Source: Burkholderiales bacterium (lineage in GTDB: Bacteria > Pseudomonadota > Gammaproteobacteria > Burkholderiales > Burkholderiaceae_C). From it: DNA of 21,178 bases. Position 1 is the first letter of the stretch; each line of letters begins with the position of its first letter. Location of the stretch: positions 1 through 21,178 of the forward strand of contig CANFNE010000010.1 of assembly GCA_947448105.1 (NCBI GenBank), in the 5' to 3' direction. Below, piece after piece: positions 15,032 to 21,178 of this stretch. The translations under genes and the position numbers were made by a program. The notes under the pieces are model-generated. The model saw only the letters and a program-made list of their open reading frames with translations, was not told the DNA's origin and ran no database searches.

Positions 15032-15075
15032 GGCAGACGCATTCCGTTCAATTTGAACGATGCGTCTGTCTTTTT
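15032..15075 (+). terminator. Long hairpin with T-run between pufA and pufL
   Basis: GGCAGACGCA (15032-15041) pairs with TGCGTCTGTC (15061-15070) with one G-U pair, and inside it CGTTCAA pairs with TTGAACG (15045-15051 with 15053-15059). Five T residues follow (15071-15075). This is a terminator-shaped structure inside the operon. In Rhodobacter an intercistronic pufA-pufL hairpin stabilises the pufBA segment so antenna proteins outnumber the reaction centre. The same role, by partial termination or 3'-end protection, is inferred here. Confidence 0.75.
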
Positions 15076-15109
15076 AGTCAACTGAGCCTCACCGCGCTGG
15101 GACCTGTTG

Positions 15110-15124
15110 GACCGAATTTCGGTC
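15110..15124 (+). promoter_or_regulatory. Small hairpin touching the pufL ribosome binding site
   Basis: GACCGAA-T-TTCGGTC is a perfect 7+7 bp inverted repeat; as RNA about 5-6 pairs can form. It ends at the base before the pufL Shine-Dalgarno GGAGG (15125-15129), which is 8 nt from the ATG at 15138. It may affect pufL translation or mark an mRNA processing point; function is not shown. Confidence 0.4.
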
Positions 15125-15137
15125 GGAGGATGCATCT

Positions 15138-15965
15138 ATGTCCATGCTGAGTTTTGAACGTAAGTACCGCGTGCGCGGTGGAACCCTGGTTGGGGGCGAC
15201 CTGTTTGATTTTTGGGTCGGGCCGTTTTACGTCGGCTTTTTTGGCGTTACGACGCTGTTTTTTGCCCTCTCGGGCACCATGATGATTCTGTGGGGAGCGG
15301 CCATGGGCCCCACCTGGAACCTCTGGCAAATCAATATTGCGCCGCCTGACATTTCCTATGGTCTGCGCTTTGCGCCCATGATGGAAGGCGGCCTGTGGCA
15401 GCTGATTACGGTCTGCGCCATCGGCTCATTTGTGTCCTGGGCACTGCGAGAGGTGGAGATCTGCCGCAAGCTCGGCATGGGCTTGCATGTGCCCGTGGCC
15501 TTTGGCATGGCGATCCTGGCCTATGTGTCGCTGCAGGTGGTACGCCCGGTGCTCATGGGCGCGTGGGGCCATGCCTTCCCGTATGGCATTTACAGCCACC
15601 TGGACTGGGTGAGCAACACCGCTTACCAGTACCTGCACTTTCATTACAACCCCTGGCACATGATTGCTGCGAGCCTGTTTTTTGCCACGGTGCTGGCCTT
15701 GTCCATGCACGGCGGTTTGGTGCTCTCGGCCACCAATCCCGGCCACGGCCAGGCGGTGAAGTCGCCCGAGCATGAAGACACCTTTTTCCGCGATCTGATT
15801 GGCTATTCGGTGGGCACTTTGGGCATTCACCGCCTGGGCTTGTTCCTGGCGCTGGCCGGGGTCTGGTTTGGCATTGTGTGCATTGTGGTCAGCGGTCCCT
15901 TCTGGACTGGCGCCTGGCCTGAGTGGTGGAGCTGGTGGCTCAACATGCCCATCTGGCGCAGCTAA
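15138..15965 (+). CDS. pufL: Photosynthetic reaction centre L subunit
   Basis: PufL is one of the two five-helix membrane subunits that hold the special pair, bacteriopheophytins and quinones. The 275-residue product has all key residues, one position later than in Rhodobacter sphaeroides. H154 and H174 (SHLDWVSN, NPWHM) are bacteriochlorophyll ligands, and H191 and H231 (SMHGG, GIHRLG) are iron ligands. E105 contacts the L-side pheophytin, and E213/D214 in EHEDTFFRD form the QB proton path. GGAGG 8 nt upstream fixes the start. It is followed by pufM after 18 bp. Nothing is missing; this is a type II (quinone) reaction centre. Confidence 0.99.
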   Translation: MSMLSFERKYRVRGGTLVGGDLFDFWVGPFYVGFFGVTTLFFALSGTMMILWGAAMGPTWNLWQINIAPPDISYGLRFAPMMEGGLWQLITVCAIGSFVSWALREVEICRKLGMGLHVPVAFGMAILAYVSLQVVRPVLMGAWGHAFPYGIYSHLDWVSNTAYQYLHFHYNPWHMIAASLFFATVLALSMHGGLVLSATNPGHGQAVKSPEHEDTFFRDLIGYSVGTLGIHRLGLFLALAGVWFGIVCIVVSGPFWTGAWPEWWSWWLNMPIWRS

Positions 15966-15983
15966 GAACCCAAGGAGACAAAC

Positions 15984-16958
15984 ATGGCTGAGTACCAAAA
16001 CCTATTCACTTCGGTGCAGCCGGTCGGCCCGCTGCACGACGGCGTAGCGCTGCCACGGGGCGACGACAAGCGCCTGGGCACGCCTTTTCTGCTGCACCTG
16101 TTGGGGCGCATCGGCAATGCGCAGATCGGCCCGGTTTACCTGGGCACGCTGGGCGTGGCCTCGCTGCTGTTTGGAACACTGGCGTTCAACATCATTGGCT
16201 TCAATATGCTGGCCTCGGTGGACTGGAGCCCGATTGAGTTGATCCGCCAGTTGTTCTGGCTGGCGCTGGAGCCGCCACCCCCGGCCTACGGCCTGAGCAT
16301 TCCGCCGCTGGCGCAGGGCGGCTGGTGGCTGATCGTGGGCTTTATGTTGACGGTATCAATTTTGCTGTGGTGGACGCGCACGTACCGCCGTGCCCGCCAG
16401 CTCGGTCTTGGCACGCATGTGGCCTGGGCCTATGCGGCAGCGATCTGGCTTTACCTGGTGTGCGGCTTCTTCCGCCCGATCATGATGGGCAGTTGGTCAG
16501 AGGCGGTGCCGTTTGGCATCTTCCCGCACCTGGACTGGGTGTCGGCTATCTCGCTGCGTTACGGCAACCTGTTTTACAACCCCTTCCACGCCCTGTCTAT
16601 CGTGTTCTTGTACGGTTCGGTGCTGCTGTTTGCCATGCACGGCGCCACCATTTTGGCGGTGAGCCGCTTTGGCGGCGAGCGCGAGATTGAGCAAATCGTG
16701 GACCGCGGCACTGCGTCTGAGCGTGCCGCCTTGTTCTGGCGTTGGACCATGGGGTTTAACGCCACCATGGAATCGATTCACCGCTGGGCCTGGTGGTTTG
16801 CGGTGCTCTGCCCGCTGGTCGGTGGCGTGGGCATCTTGCTCACGGGCACCGTGGTGGACAACTGGTACCTCTGGTCGGTCAAGCACCATGTGGTACCTGC
16901 CTATCCGCTGGTGAGTCCCACCGTGATCGACCCCGCCATCCTGGGAGCAAAACCATGA
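15984..16958 (+). CDS. pufM: Photosynthetic reaction centre M subunit
   Basis: PufM forms the reaction centre heterodimer with PufL. The 324-residue product keeps the Rhodobacter sphaeroides numbering: H182 and H202 (bacteriochlorophyll ligands), H219 and H266 plus E234 (non-haem iron), Y210 (which favours the active branch) and W252 (against the QA quinone). A C-terminal extension of about 15-20 residues relative to Rhodobacter is usual where a cytochrome subunit is bound. AAGGAG lies 7 nt before the ATG. Its stop overlaps the pufC start (ATGA at 16955-16958), so the two are translationally coupled. No pufX follows. Confidence 0.99.
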   Translation: MAEYQNLFTSVQPVGPLHDGVALPRGDDKRLGTPFLLHLLGRIGNAQIGPVYLGTLGVASLLFGTLAFNIIGFNMLASVDWSPIELIRQLFWLALEPPPPAYGLSIPPLAQGGWWLIVGFMLTVSILLWWTRTYRRARQLGLGTHVAWAYAAAIWLYLVCGFFRPIMMGSWSEAVPFGIFPHLDWVSAISLRYGNLFYNPFHALSIVFLYGSVLLFAMHGATILAVSRFGGEREIEQIVDRGTASERAALFWRWTMGFNATMESIHRWAWWFAVLCPLVGGVGILLTGTVVDNWYLWSVKHHVVPAYPLVSPTVIDPAILGAKP

Positions 16959-17986
16959 AAACTTCCCTGCGACTCTTGCTCGCTGCCCTGGTGCCAGCCG
17001 CTGCCGCGCTGCTCAGCGGCTGCGAGCGCCCGCCGATTGAGACGGTGCAAACCGGCTTTCGCGGCACCGGCATGGAACAAATCTACAACCCGCGCACTCT
17101 GCTCAAACAGGCTTCGCTGAACCAGGCGCCCGTGGCGACGGAGGCGGCCAGCGCCGACGGTCCCAAGGCCAAGGACATTTACAAAAATGTCCAAGTGCTG
17201 GGCGACCTGAGCGTGGCGCAGTTCAACCGCCACATGGCGTCTATTACCCAGTGGGTGGCACCTGACGCGGGCTGCGCCTATTGCCACAACGTGGAGAACT
17301 TTGCCGAAGACGCCAAGTACACCAAGGTGGTGGCGCGGCGCATGATCCAGATGACGCAGCGCGTCAACCAGGACTGGAAAGCCCACGTGGCCGAGACCGG
17401 TGTGACCTGCTACACCTGCCACCGGGGCAATAACATTCCGACCCATGTGTGGTTTGCGCCCAAAGACCGCAAATACGCCAGCAACAGCGCCATGGGCGAC
17501 CTGGCCGGGCAAAACCTGGCGTCCAAATCGGTGGGTTTGACATCGCTGCCTTTTGACCCGTTCACGCCCTACCTGAAAGACGCCGCCCCCATCCGCGTCA
17601 ACGGCAACACGGCCATGGTGCTGCGTGGTGACGCGGTCAACCGCAGCTCCACCAAGCAAGCTGAACACACCTACGGCCTGATGGTGCACATGTCGGAGTC
17701 GCTCGGGGTGAATTGCACCTATTGCCACAACACCCGTGACTTCCAGTCCTGGGAGCAGTCGCGCCCGCAGCGTGTGACCGCCTGGCACGGCATCCGCATG
17801 GCGCGTGACCTGAACAACGACTTCATGACGCCGCTGACCGCCACCTTCCCCGCCAACCGCCTGGGCCCGCAGGGTGACGTAGCCAAGGTCAATTGCACCA
17901 CCTGCCACCAAGGCGCGTACAAGCCGCTGTACGGTGCGGCCATGGCCAAGGATTTTCCTGAGCTGCAGGCGGCGGCCAAGCCTTAA
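16955..17986 (+). CDS. pufC: Reaction centre tetraheme cytochrome c subunit
   Basis: PufC is the periplasmic cytochrome that re-reduces the photo-oxidised special pair. The 343-residue product has a lipoprotein signal peptide with lipobox LLSGC (C23 expected to be lipidated). It has four CxxCH haem sites, at residues 107-111 (CAYCH), 152-156 (CYTCH), 254-258 (CTYCH) and 314-318 (CTTCH). Met residues in helices before the haems (RRMIQM, GLMVHMSE, GIRMARD) are likely axial ligands. GGGAG about 8 nt upstream and the ATGA overlap with pufM set the start; the upstream frame inside pufM is not used. A strong terminator follows 14 bp after the stop. Confidence 0.98.
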   Translation: MKTSLRLLLAALVPAAAALLSGCERPPIETVQTGFRGTGMEQIYNPRTLLKQASLNQAPVATEAASADGPKAKDIYKNVQVLGDLSVAQFNRHMASITQWVAPDAGCAYCHNVENFAEDAKYTKVVARRMIQMTQRVNQDWKAHVAETGVTCYTCHRGNNIPTHVWFAPKDRKYASNSAMGDLAGQNLASKSVGLTSLPFDPFTPYLKDAAPIRVNGNTAMVLRGDAVNRSSTKQAEHTYGLMVHMSESLGVNCTYCHNTRDFQSWEQSRPQRVTAWHGIRMARDLNNDFMTPLTATFPANRLGPQGDVAKVNCTTCHQGAYKPLYGAAMAKDFPELQAAAKP

Positions 17987-18000
17987 GGTCCCAGCTCCTC

Positions 18001-18036
18001 AAGGGCCTTCGCTCTGTGTGGTGGAGGCCCTTTTTT
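18001..18036 (+). terminator. Intrinsic terminator after pufC
   Basis: An 8-bp perfect stem AAGGGCCT (18001-18008) / AGGCCCTT (18025-18032) with a 16-nt loop ends in a run of six T (18031-18036). It lies 14 bp after the pufC stop and only 16 bp before the crtA ATG, so read-through or attenuation is needed if crtADC is transcribed from upstream. Confidence 0.8.
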
Positions 18037-18052
18037 ATTGGAGTGATTGCGC

Positions 18053-18763
18053 ATGAGCCTGGTGCTGATGGATGTTCCTTGTGACCAGGTAAGCGTGCTG
18101 GTGCTGGCCGATATCGCGCCCGTGCACCGGCTGTGGGGCTGGTCGCGCATCGTCAAGGGTCCGCTGGCGCTGCGCTCGCAGGCCCAGCTGCGTTTTTCCA
18201 AGGTGCTTGGCAGCGGCTTTGACGGCGGCTTTGGCCTGCGGCCCAGCGCCTCGCGCCAGGGCCTGTTTGCGGTGTTTGGCAGCCTGGGCGCGGCCGACGA
18301 ATTTATTGCCTATTCCGACGCGATGCACGGCTACCGCGAACGTGCCAGCGAATGCTGCGTGCTCAAGTTACGCGCTTGGTCGTGCCGCGGCCATTGGGAC
18401 GGCCAGACGCTGGCGCCCAGCATTGCGCAGCCTGTGGAGGGCCCGGTGGCCGCGCTCACCCGCGCCTCGATTGCGCTGCGCAAGGCACCGGCCTTTTGGC
18501 GCCACGCACCGGCCTCGCAAACGGCGCTGGAGGCGGCACCCGGTTGCCAGTTGGCGGTTGGTTTGGGCGAGGCGCCTTTTTTGCGCCAAGCCACCTTTAC
18601 CCTGTGGGACAGCGTGGCCGCCATGGACGCCTATGCCCGTTCGGGCCCGCATCTAGAGGCCATCAAGGCGGCAGCCCAAGAACAATATTTCACCGAGTCC
18701 ATGTTTGCGCGCTTTGTCACCCTCAGCATCCAGGGCACCTGGAAGGGCCGCCACTATGGCTGA
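18053..18763 (+). CDS. crtA: Spheroidene monooxygenase
   Basis: CrtA adds a keto group at C2 of spheroidene, giving spheroidenone, which becomes the main carotenoid when oxygen is present. The 236-residue product matches the family's length and features: WGWSRIVKGPLAL near residue 30, KVLGSGFDGGFGLRPS, the paired FWRHAPASQTALEAAPG segment, and AFLRQATFTLWDS-like sequence in the C-terminal half. The ATG at 18053 with TTGGAG about 9 nt upstream is chosen over the in-frame TTG at 18047, which would be too close to the ribosome binding site. The start lies directly behind the pufC terminator. Its stop (TGA at 18761) overlaps the crtD start by 8 bp. Confidence 0.93.
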   Translation: MSLVLMDVPCDQVSVLVLADIAPVHRLWGWSRIVKGPLALRSQAQLRFSKVLGSGFDGGFGLRPSASRQGLFAVFGSLGAADEFIAYSDAMHGYRERASECCVLKLRAWSCRGHWDGQTLAPSIAQPVEGPVAALTRASIALRKAPAFWRHAPASQTALEAAPGCQLAVGLGEAPFLRQATFTLWDSVAAMDAYARSGPHLEAIKAAAQEQYFTESMFARFVTLSIQGTWKGRHYG

Positions 18764-20309
18764 TACGCTGCGCTCGCAGCGCGTCGTGGTGGTGGGCGCG
18801 GGCATTGGTGGGCTGGTCAGCGCGCTGCTGCTGGCGCACCGGGGCCTGGACGTCACCGTGGTGGAAGCCGCTGCCACACCCGGGGGCAAGATGCGCCAAA
18901 TTGTGGTGGACGGCGTGGCCGTAGATTCGGGCCCCACGGTGTTCACCATGCGCTGGGTGCTCGACCAAATGCTCGCTGAGATTGGCAGCTCGCTCGAGAG
19001 CTTGCTGCAACTCTCGCCCATTCACGTGCTGGCGCGCCACGCCTGGCGGAGCAGCGCGGCCACGCTGGATTTGCATGCCGATACCGCGCGCTCGGCCGAC
19101 GCCATTGCCGCCTTCAGCAGCCCGGCCGAGGCGCGGCGTTTTACGCAGTTTTGCCAGCAAACCCGCGCGCTGTACCAAGCCCTTGAAAAGCCCTACATCC
19201 GCAGCCAGCGCCCCAGCCTCTTAAGCATGGCGCAAGACCTGGGGCCGCGCGGCCTGGGCACGCTGATGGGCTTAGGGCCGTTTGCCACGCTGTGGAGCAG
19301 CCTGGGTCGGCACTTTCATGACGTGCGACTGCAGCAGCTGTTTGCCCGCTACGCCACCTATTGCGGCTCGTCGCCCTGGGCGGCGCCCGCCACGCTGATG
19401 CTGGTGGCGCAGGTGGAGCTCGACGGCGTGTGGTCGGTGGGCGGCGGCATGCACGCGGTGGCGCAGGCACTGGCGACTTTGGCGCAGCAGCGTGGCGTAA
19501 AGCTGCGCTACGGCGTGGCGTGCAGCGAGATTGAAACCGCCCAGGGGCGCGCCAGCGGCGTGCGCCTGGCCGATGGCGAGCGCCTGGCCGCAGACGCGGT
19601 GGTGTTCAACGGCGACGTGGGCGCCTTGGCCCAGGGCCTGCTAGGCCTGGGGCCGCTGCGCGCGGCGGCACCCGTGGAGGTGGCGCAGCGTTCGCTTTCC
19701 GCCGTGACATGGTCCATGCACGCGCGCGCCAGCGGTTTTCCCCTGGTGCGGCACAACGTGTTTTTTGACCACGACTACCGCAGCGAGTTTGACGATATAT
19801 TTTCCAAGCGCCGCCTGCCTGAGCAGGGCACCGTCTACCTGTGCGCCCAAGACCGCGACGACGACGGCTTGGCCAGCGCCGGCCCCGAGCGCATGCTGGC
19901 ACTGGTCAATGCCCCGGCCGACGGCGACAGCCCCGCATTTGATGATTCAAGGATACAAGCATGCGAACACCGAAGCCTGGCGCTCTTGCGCCACTGTGGC
20001 CTGACGCTGCAAGCCCAGCCGCACCAGGTGGTGCGCAGCACGCCGCGAGACTTTGGCCATCTGTACCCGGGCACGGGCGGGGCGCTGTATGGCCGCGCGA
20101 CCCACGGCTGGATGTCGGCCTTTGCGCGGCCGTCAGCGCAGAGCAAAGTGCCGGGCCTGTACCTGGCGGGGGGCAGCGTGCATCCGGGGCCGGGCGTGCC
20201 CATGGCGGCCATGTCGGGGCGTTTGGCGGCCGCGACGCTGATGGCGCACCTCGATTCGACCAGCCGGTCGCGCCGGGTGGCTATCTCTGGTGGTATGTCG
20301 ATGCCCTGA
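18756..20309 (+). CDS. crtD: Hydroxyneurosporene desaturase (CrtI/CrtD family)
   Basis: CrtD introduces the 3,4 double bond in 1-hydroxy- or methoxy-neurosporene, on the way to spheroidene. The 517-residue product has the FAD-binding VVGAGIGGL near the N-terminus (G14, G16, G19) followed by ATPGGKMRQ. At the C-terminus it has the family signature GLYLAGGSVHPGPGVPMA (from about 467). The carotenoid desaturases CrtI and CrtD look alike. CrtD is preferred because the gene lies between crtA and crtC, the Rubrivivax order, and because VHPGPGVPMAAMSGRLAA is CrtD-like. The start overlaps crtA by 8 bp; translation is probably coupled. Its 3' part shares 349 bp with the longest canonical crtC frame. 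Confidence 0.9.
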   Translation: MADTLRSQRVVVVGAGIGGLVSALLLAHRGLDVTVVEAAATPGGKMRQIVVDGVAVDSGPTVFTMRWVLDQMLAEIGSSLESLLQLSPIHVLARHAWRSSAATLDLHADTARSADAIAAFSSPAEARRFTQFCQQTRALYQALEKPYIRSQRPSLLSMAQDLGPRGLGTLMGLGPFATLWSSLGRHFHDVRLQQLFARYATYCGSSPWAAPATLMLVAQVELDGVWSVGGGMHAVAQALATLAQQRGVKLRYGVACSEIETAQGRASGVRLADGERLAADAVVFNGDVGALAQGLLGLGPLRAAAPVEVAQRSLSAVTWSMHARASGFPLVRHNVFFDHDYRSEFDDIFSKRRLPEQGTVYLCAQDRDDDGLASAGPERMLALVNAPADGDSPAFDDSRIQACEHRSLALLRHCGLTLQAQPHQVVRSTPRDFGHLYPGTGGALYGRATHGWMSAFARPSAQSKVPGLYLAGGSVHPGPGVPMAAMSGRLAAATLMAHLDSTSRSRRVAISGGMSMP

Positions 20310-21178
20310 GCGACGACGGCCAGCACGGCCTGTCCATCATCGCTTTTGTGGGCAGCGTGTTTTCACCGTACTACGCGCTGGCGCGTGGCCTCAATGGCGG
20401 CGTGGCCGACCCCGAACACTTTTGCGCTATCAACGTGGCGCTCTACGGCGCCCAGGGCCGGCGCTGGACCATGACCGAGCGCGGCCGCAACCACGTGCAG
20501 CGCAGCCAAAACCGCTTCACCGTGGGCCCCAGCCAGTTGCACTGGAACGGCCAGCAGCTGGTGATTGACATCGACGAGATCAACGTGCCCATCCCCATGC
20601 GTGTGCGCGGGCGTGTGACGGTGCAGCCGGTGGGCCTGAGCCCGTTTGTCACCGGCCTGGACGCCGACGCCCGCCACCGCTGGGGCCCGATTGCCCCGTG
20701 CTCGCGGGTGACGGTCGAGATGCAAAACCCCCAAGCCCGCTGGAGCGGCCACGCCTACCTAGACAGCAACGAAGGCGACGAGCCGGTGGAACGCGCGTTC
20801 AGAGAATGGGACTGGGCCCGCGCCGAAATGGCCAACGGCGACACCACCGTCATCTACGACGTGCGCCCCCGCCACGGCCCGGACCGCGTGGTGGCCCAGC
20901 GCTTTGCCCCCAGCGGCCAGACCCGCGCCTTTGTCGCGCCACCGCGCCAAACCTTGGCGCCGTCCCAATGGCGCATAGGCCGCACCATGCGCAGCGAAGG
21001 CGGCGCTGGCGCGTCCGTCGTCGAGACCCTGGAAGACACGCCCTTTTATGTGCGCTCACTTTTGCGCGCCGACCTGCTGGGCGAACAAGTCACCGCCGTG
21101 CACGAGACCCTGAGCATCCCGCGCCTGGTGTCGCTGCCGGTACGGCTGATGTTGCCTTGGCGCATGCCTAGGAGGCCA
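19961..21178 (+). CDS. crtC: Carotenoid 1,2-hydratase (3' end outside window)
   Basis: CrtC adds water to the psi end of neurosporene or lycopene, making the 1-hydroxy carotenoid used by CrtD and CrtF. The recognisable part starts at FDQPVAPGGYLWWYVDALSD (from about 20255) and continues to the window end: AFVGSVFSPYYALARG, HCAINVALYG-like FCAINVALYG, HWNGQQLVIDIDE, GHAYLDSNEGDEP. Only one ATG/GTG/TTG exists in this frame upstream of that core: the ATG at 19961, with AAGGA 7 nt before it. That start gives at least 406 residues, with about 97 Ala/Gly/Pro-rich residues translated out of frame from crtD. The length agrees with my memory of a long CrtC (about 44 kDa) in Rubrivivax, against about 280 residues in Rhodobacter. 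The function is sure; the start is less so. Confidence 0.88.
   Translation, partial: MRTPKPGALAPLWPDAASPAAPGGAQHAARLWPSVPGHGRGAVWPRDPRLDVGLCAAVSAEQSAGPVPGGGQRASGAGRAHGGHVGAFGGRDADGAPRFDQPVAPGGYLWWYVDALSDDGQHGLSIIAFVGSVFSPYYALARGLNGGVADPEHFCAINVALYGAQGRRWTMTERGRNHVQRSQNRFTVGPSQLHWNGQQLVIDIDEINVPIPMRVRGRVTVQPVGLSPFVTGLDADARHRWGPIAPCSRVTVEMQNPQARWSGHAYLDSNEGDEPVERAFREWDWARAEMANGDTTVIYDVRPRHGPDRVVAQRFAPSGQTRAFVAPPRQTLAPSQWRIGRTMRSEGGAGASVVETLEDTPFYVRSLLRADLLGEQVTAVHETLSIPRLVSLPVRLMLPWRMPRRP

Noticed and set aside
18047..18052. TTG start for crtA, six bases before the ATG
   Set aside because: It leaves too little distance to the TTGGAG ribosome binding site; the ATG at 18053 has proper spacing.
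18756..20309. Calling the desaturase crtI (phytoene desaturase)
   Set aside because: The family is shared, but its place between crtA and crtC and its C-terminal HPGPGVPMA segment fit crtD better; no crtB lies beside it.
1..21178. tRNA or rRNA genes, CRISPR arrays, insertion sequences, phage or defence genes
   Set aside because: None seen: no repeat-spacer array, no transposase-like frame and no cloverleaf-like sequence was noticed; nearly all sequence is photosynthesis genes.

Overview
This window is a dense photosynthesis gene cluster from a GC-rich purple bacterium. Gene order, codon use and content point to a betaproteobacterium of the Burkholderiales (Rubrivivax / Rhodoferax / Limnohabitans type). 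The order crtEF-bchCXYZ-puf-pufC-crtADC is the superoperon layout known from Rubrivivax. The presence of crtA, a tetraheme pufC directly after pufM, and the absence of pufQ and pufX in their Rhodobacter positions fit that group. The organism name is an inference; no ribosomal or other marker gene lies in the window.

Layout. (1) 1-1140, minus strand: an MFS transporter cut by the window start, probably the edge of the cluster. (2) 1327-6699, plus strand: bciB-like 8-vinyl reductase, then bchI, bchD and bchO (magnesium chelatase and its accessory hydrolase). (3) 6700-7021: the only long intergenic region, with a terminator-like hairpin, an FNR-type box, a good sigma70-like promoter, a TGT-N12-ACA (PpsR/CrtJ) site and an 18-bp inverted repeat whose pattern also occurs upstream of bciB. 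(4) 7022-14268: crtE, crtF, bchC, bchX, bchY, bchZ, tightly packed. (5) 14416-17986: the puf operon, pufB - unknown 74-codon gene - pufA - hairpin - pufL - pufM - pufC, ending in a strong intrinsic terminator. (6) 18053 to the end: crtA, crtD and crtC (crtC is cut by the window end).

Together the genes insert Mg into protoporphyrin IX, reduce the 8-vinyl group, and carry out the chlorin-to-bacteriochlorin steps (BchXYZ, BchC). They also supply GGPP, build spheroidene/spheroidenone-type carotenoids, and make the reaction centre, its LH1 antenna and the bound cytochrome. The most unusual points are the small one-helix membrane protein gene between pufB and pufA, the shared GTGACA-N8-TGTCA operator-like repeat, the long crtD/crtC overlap in which the only canonical crtC start gives 349 bp of dual coding, and a terminator placed only 16 bp before crtA.
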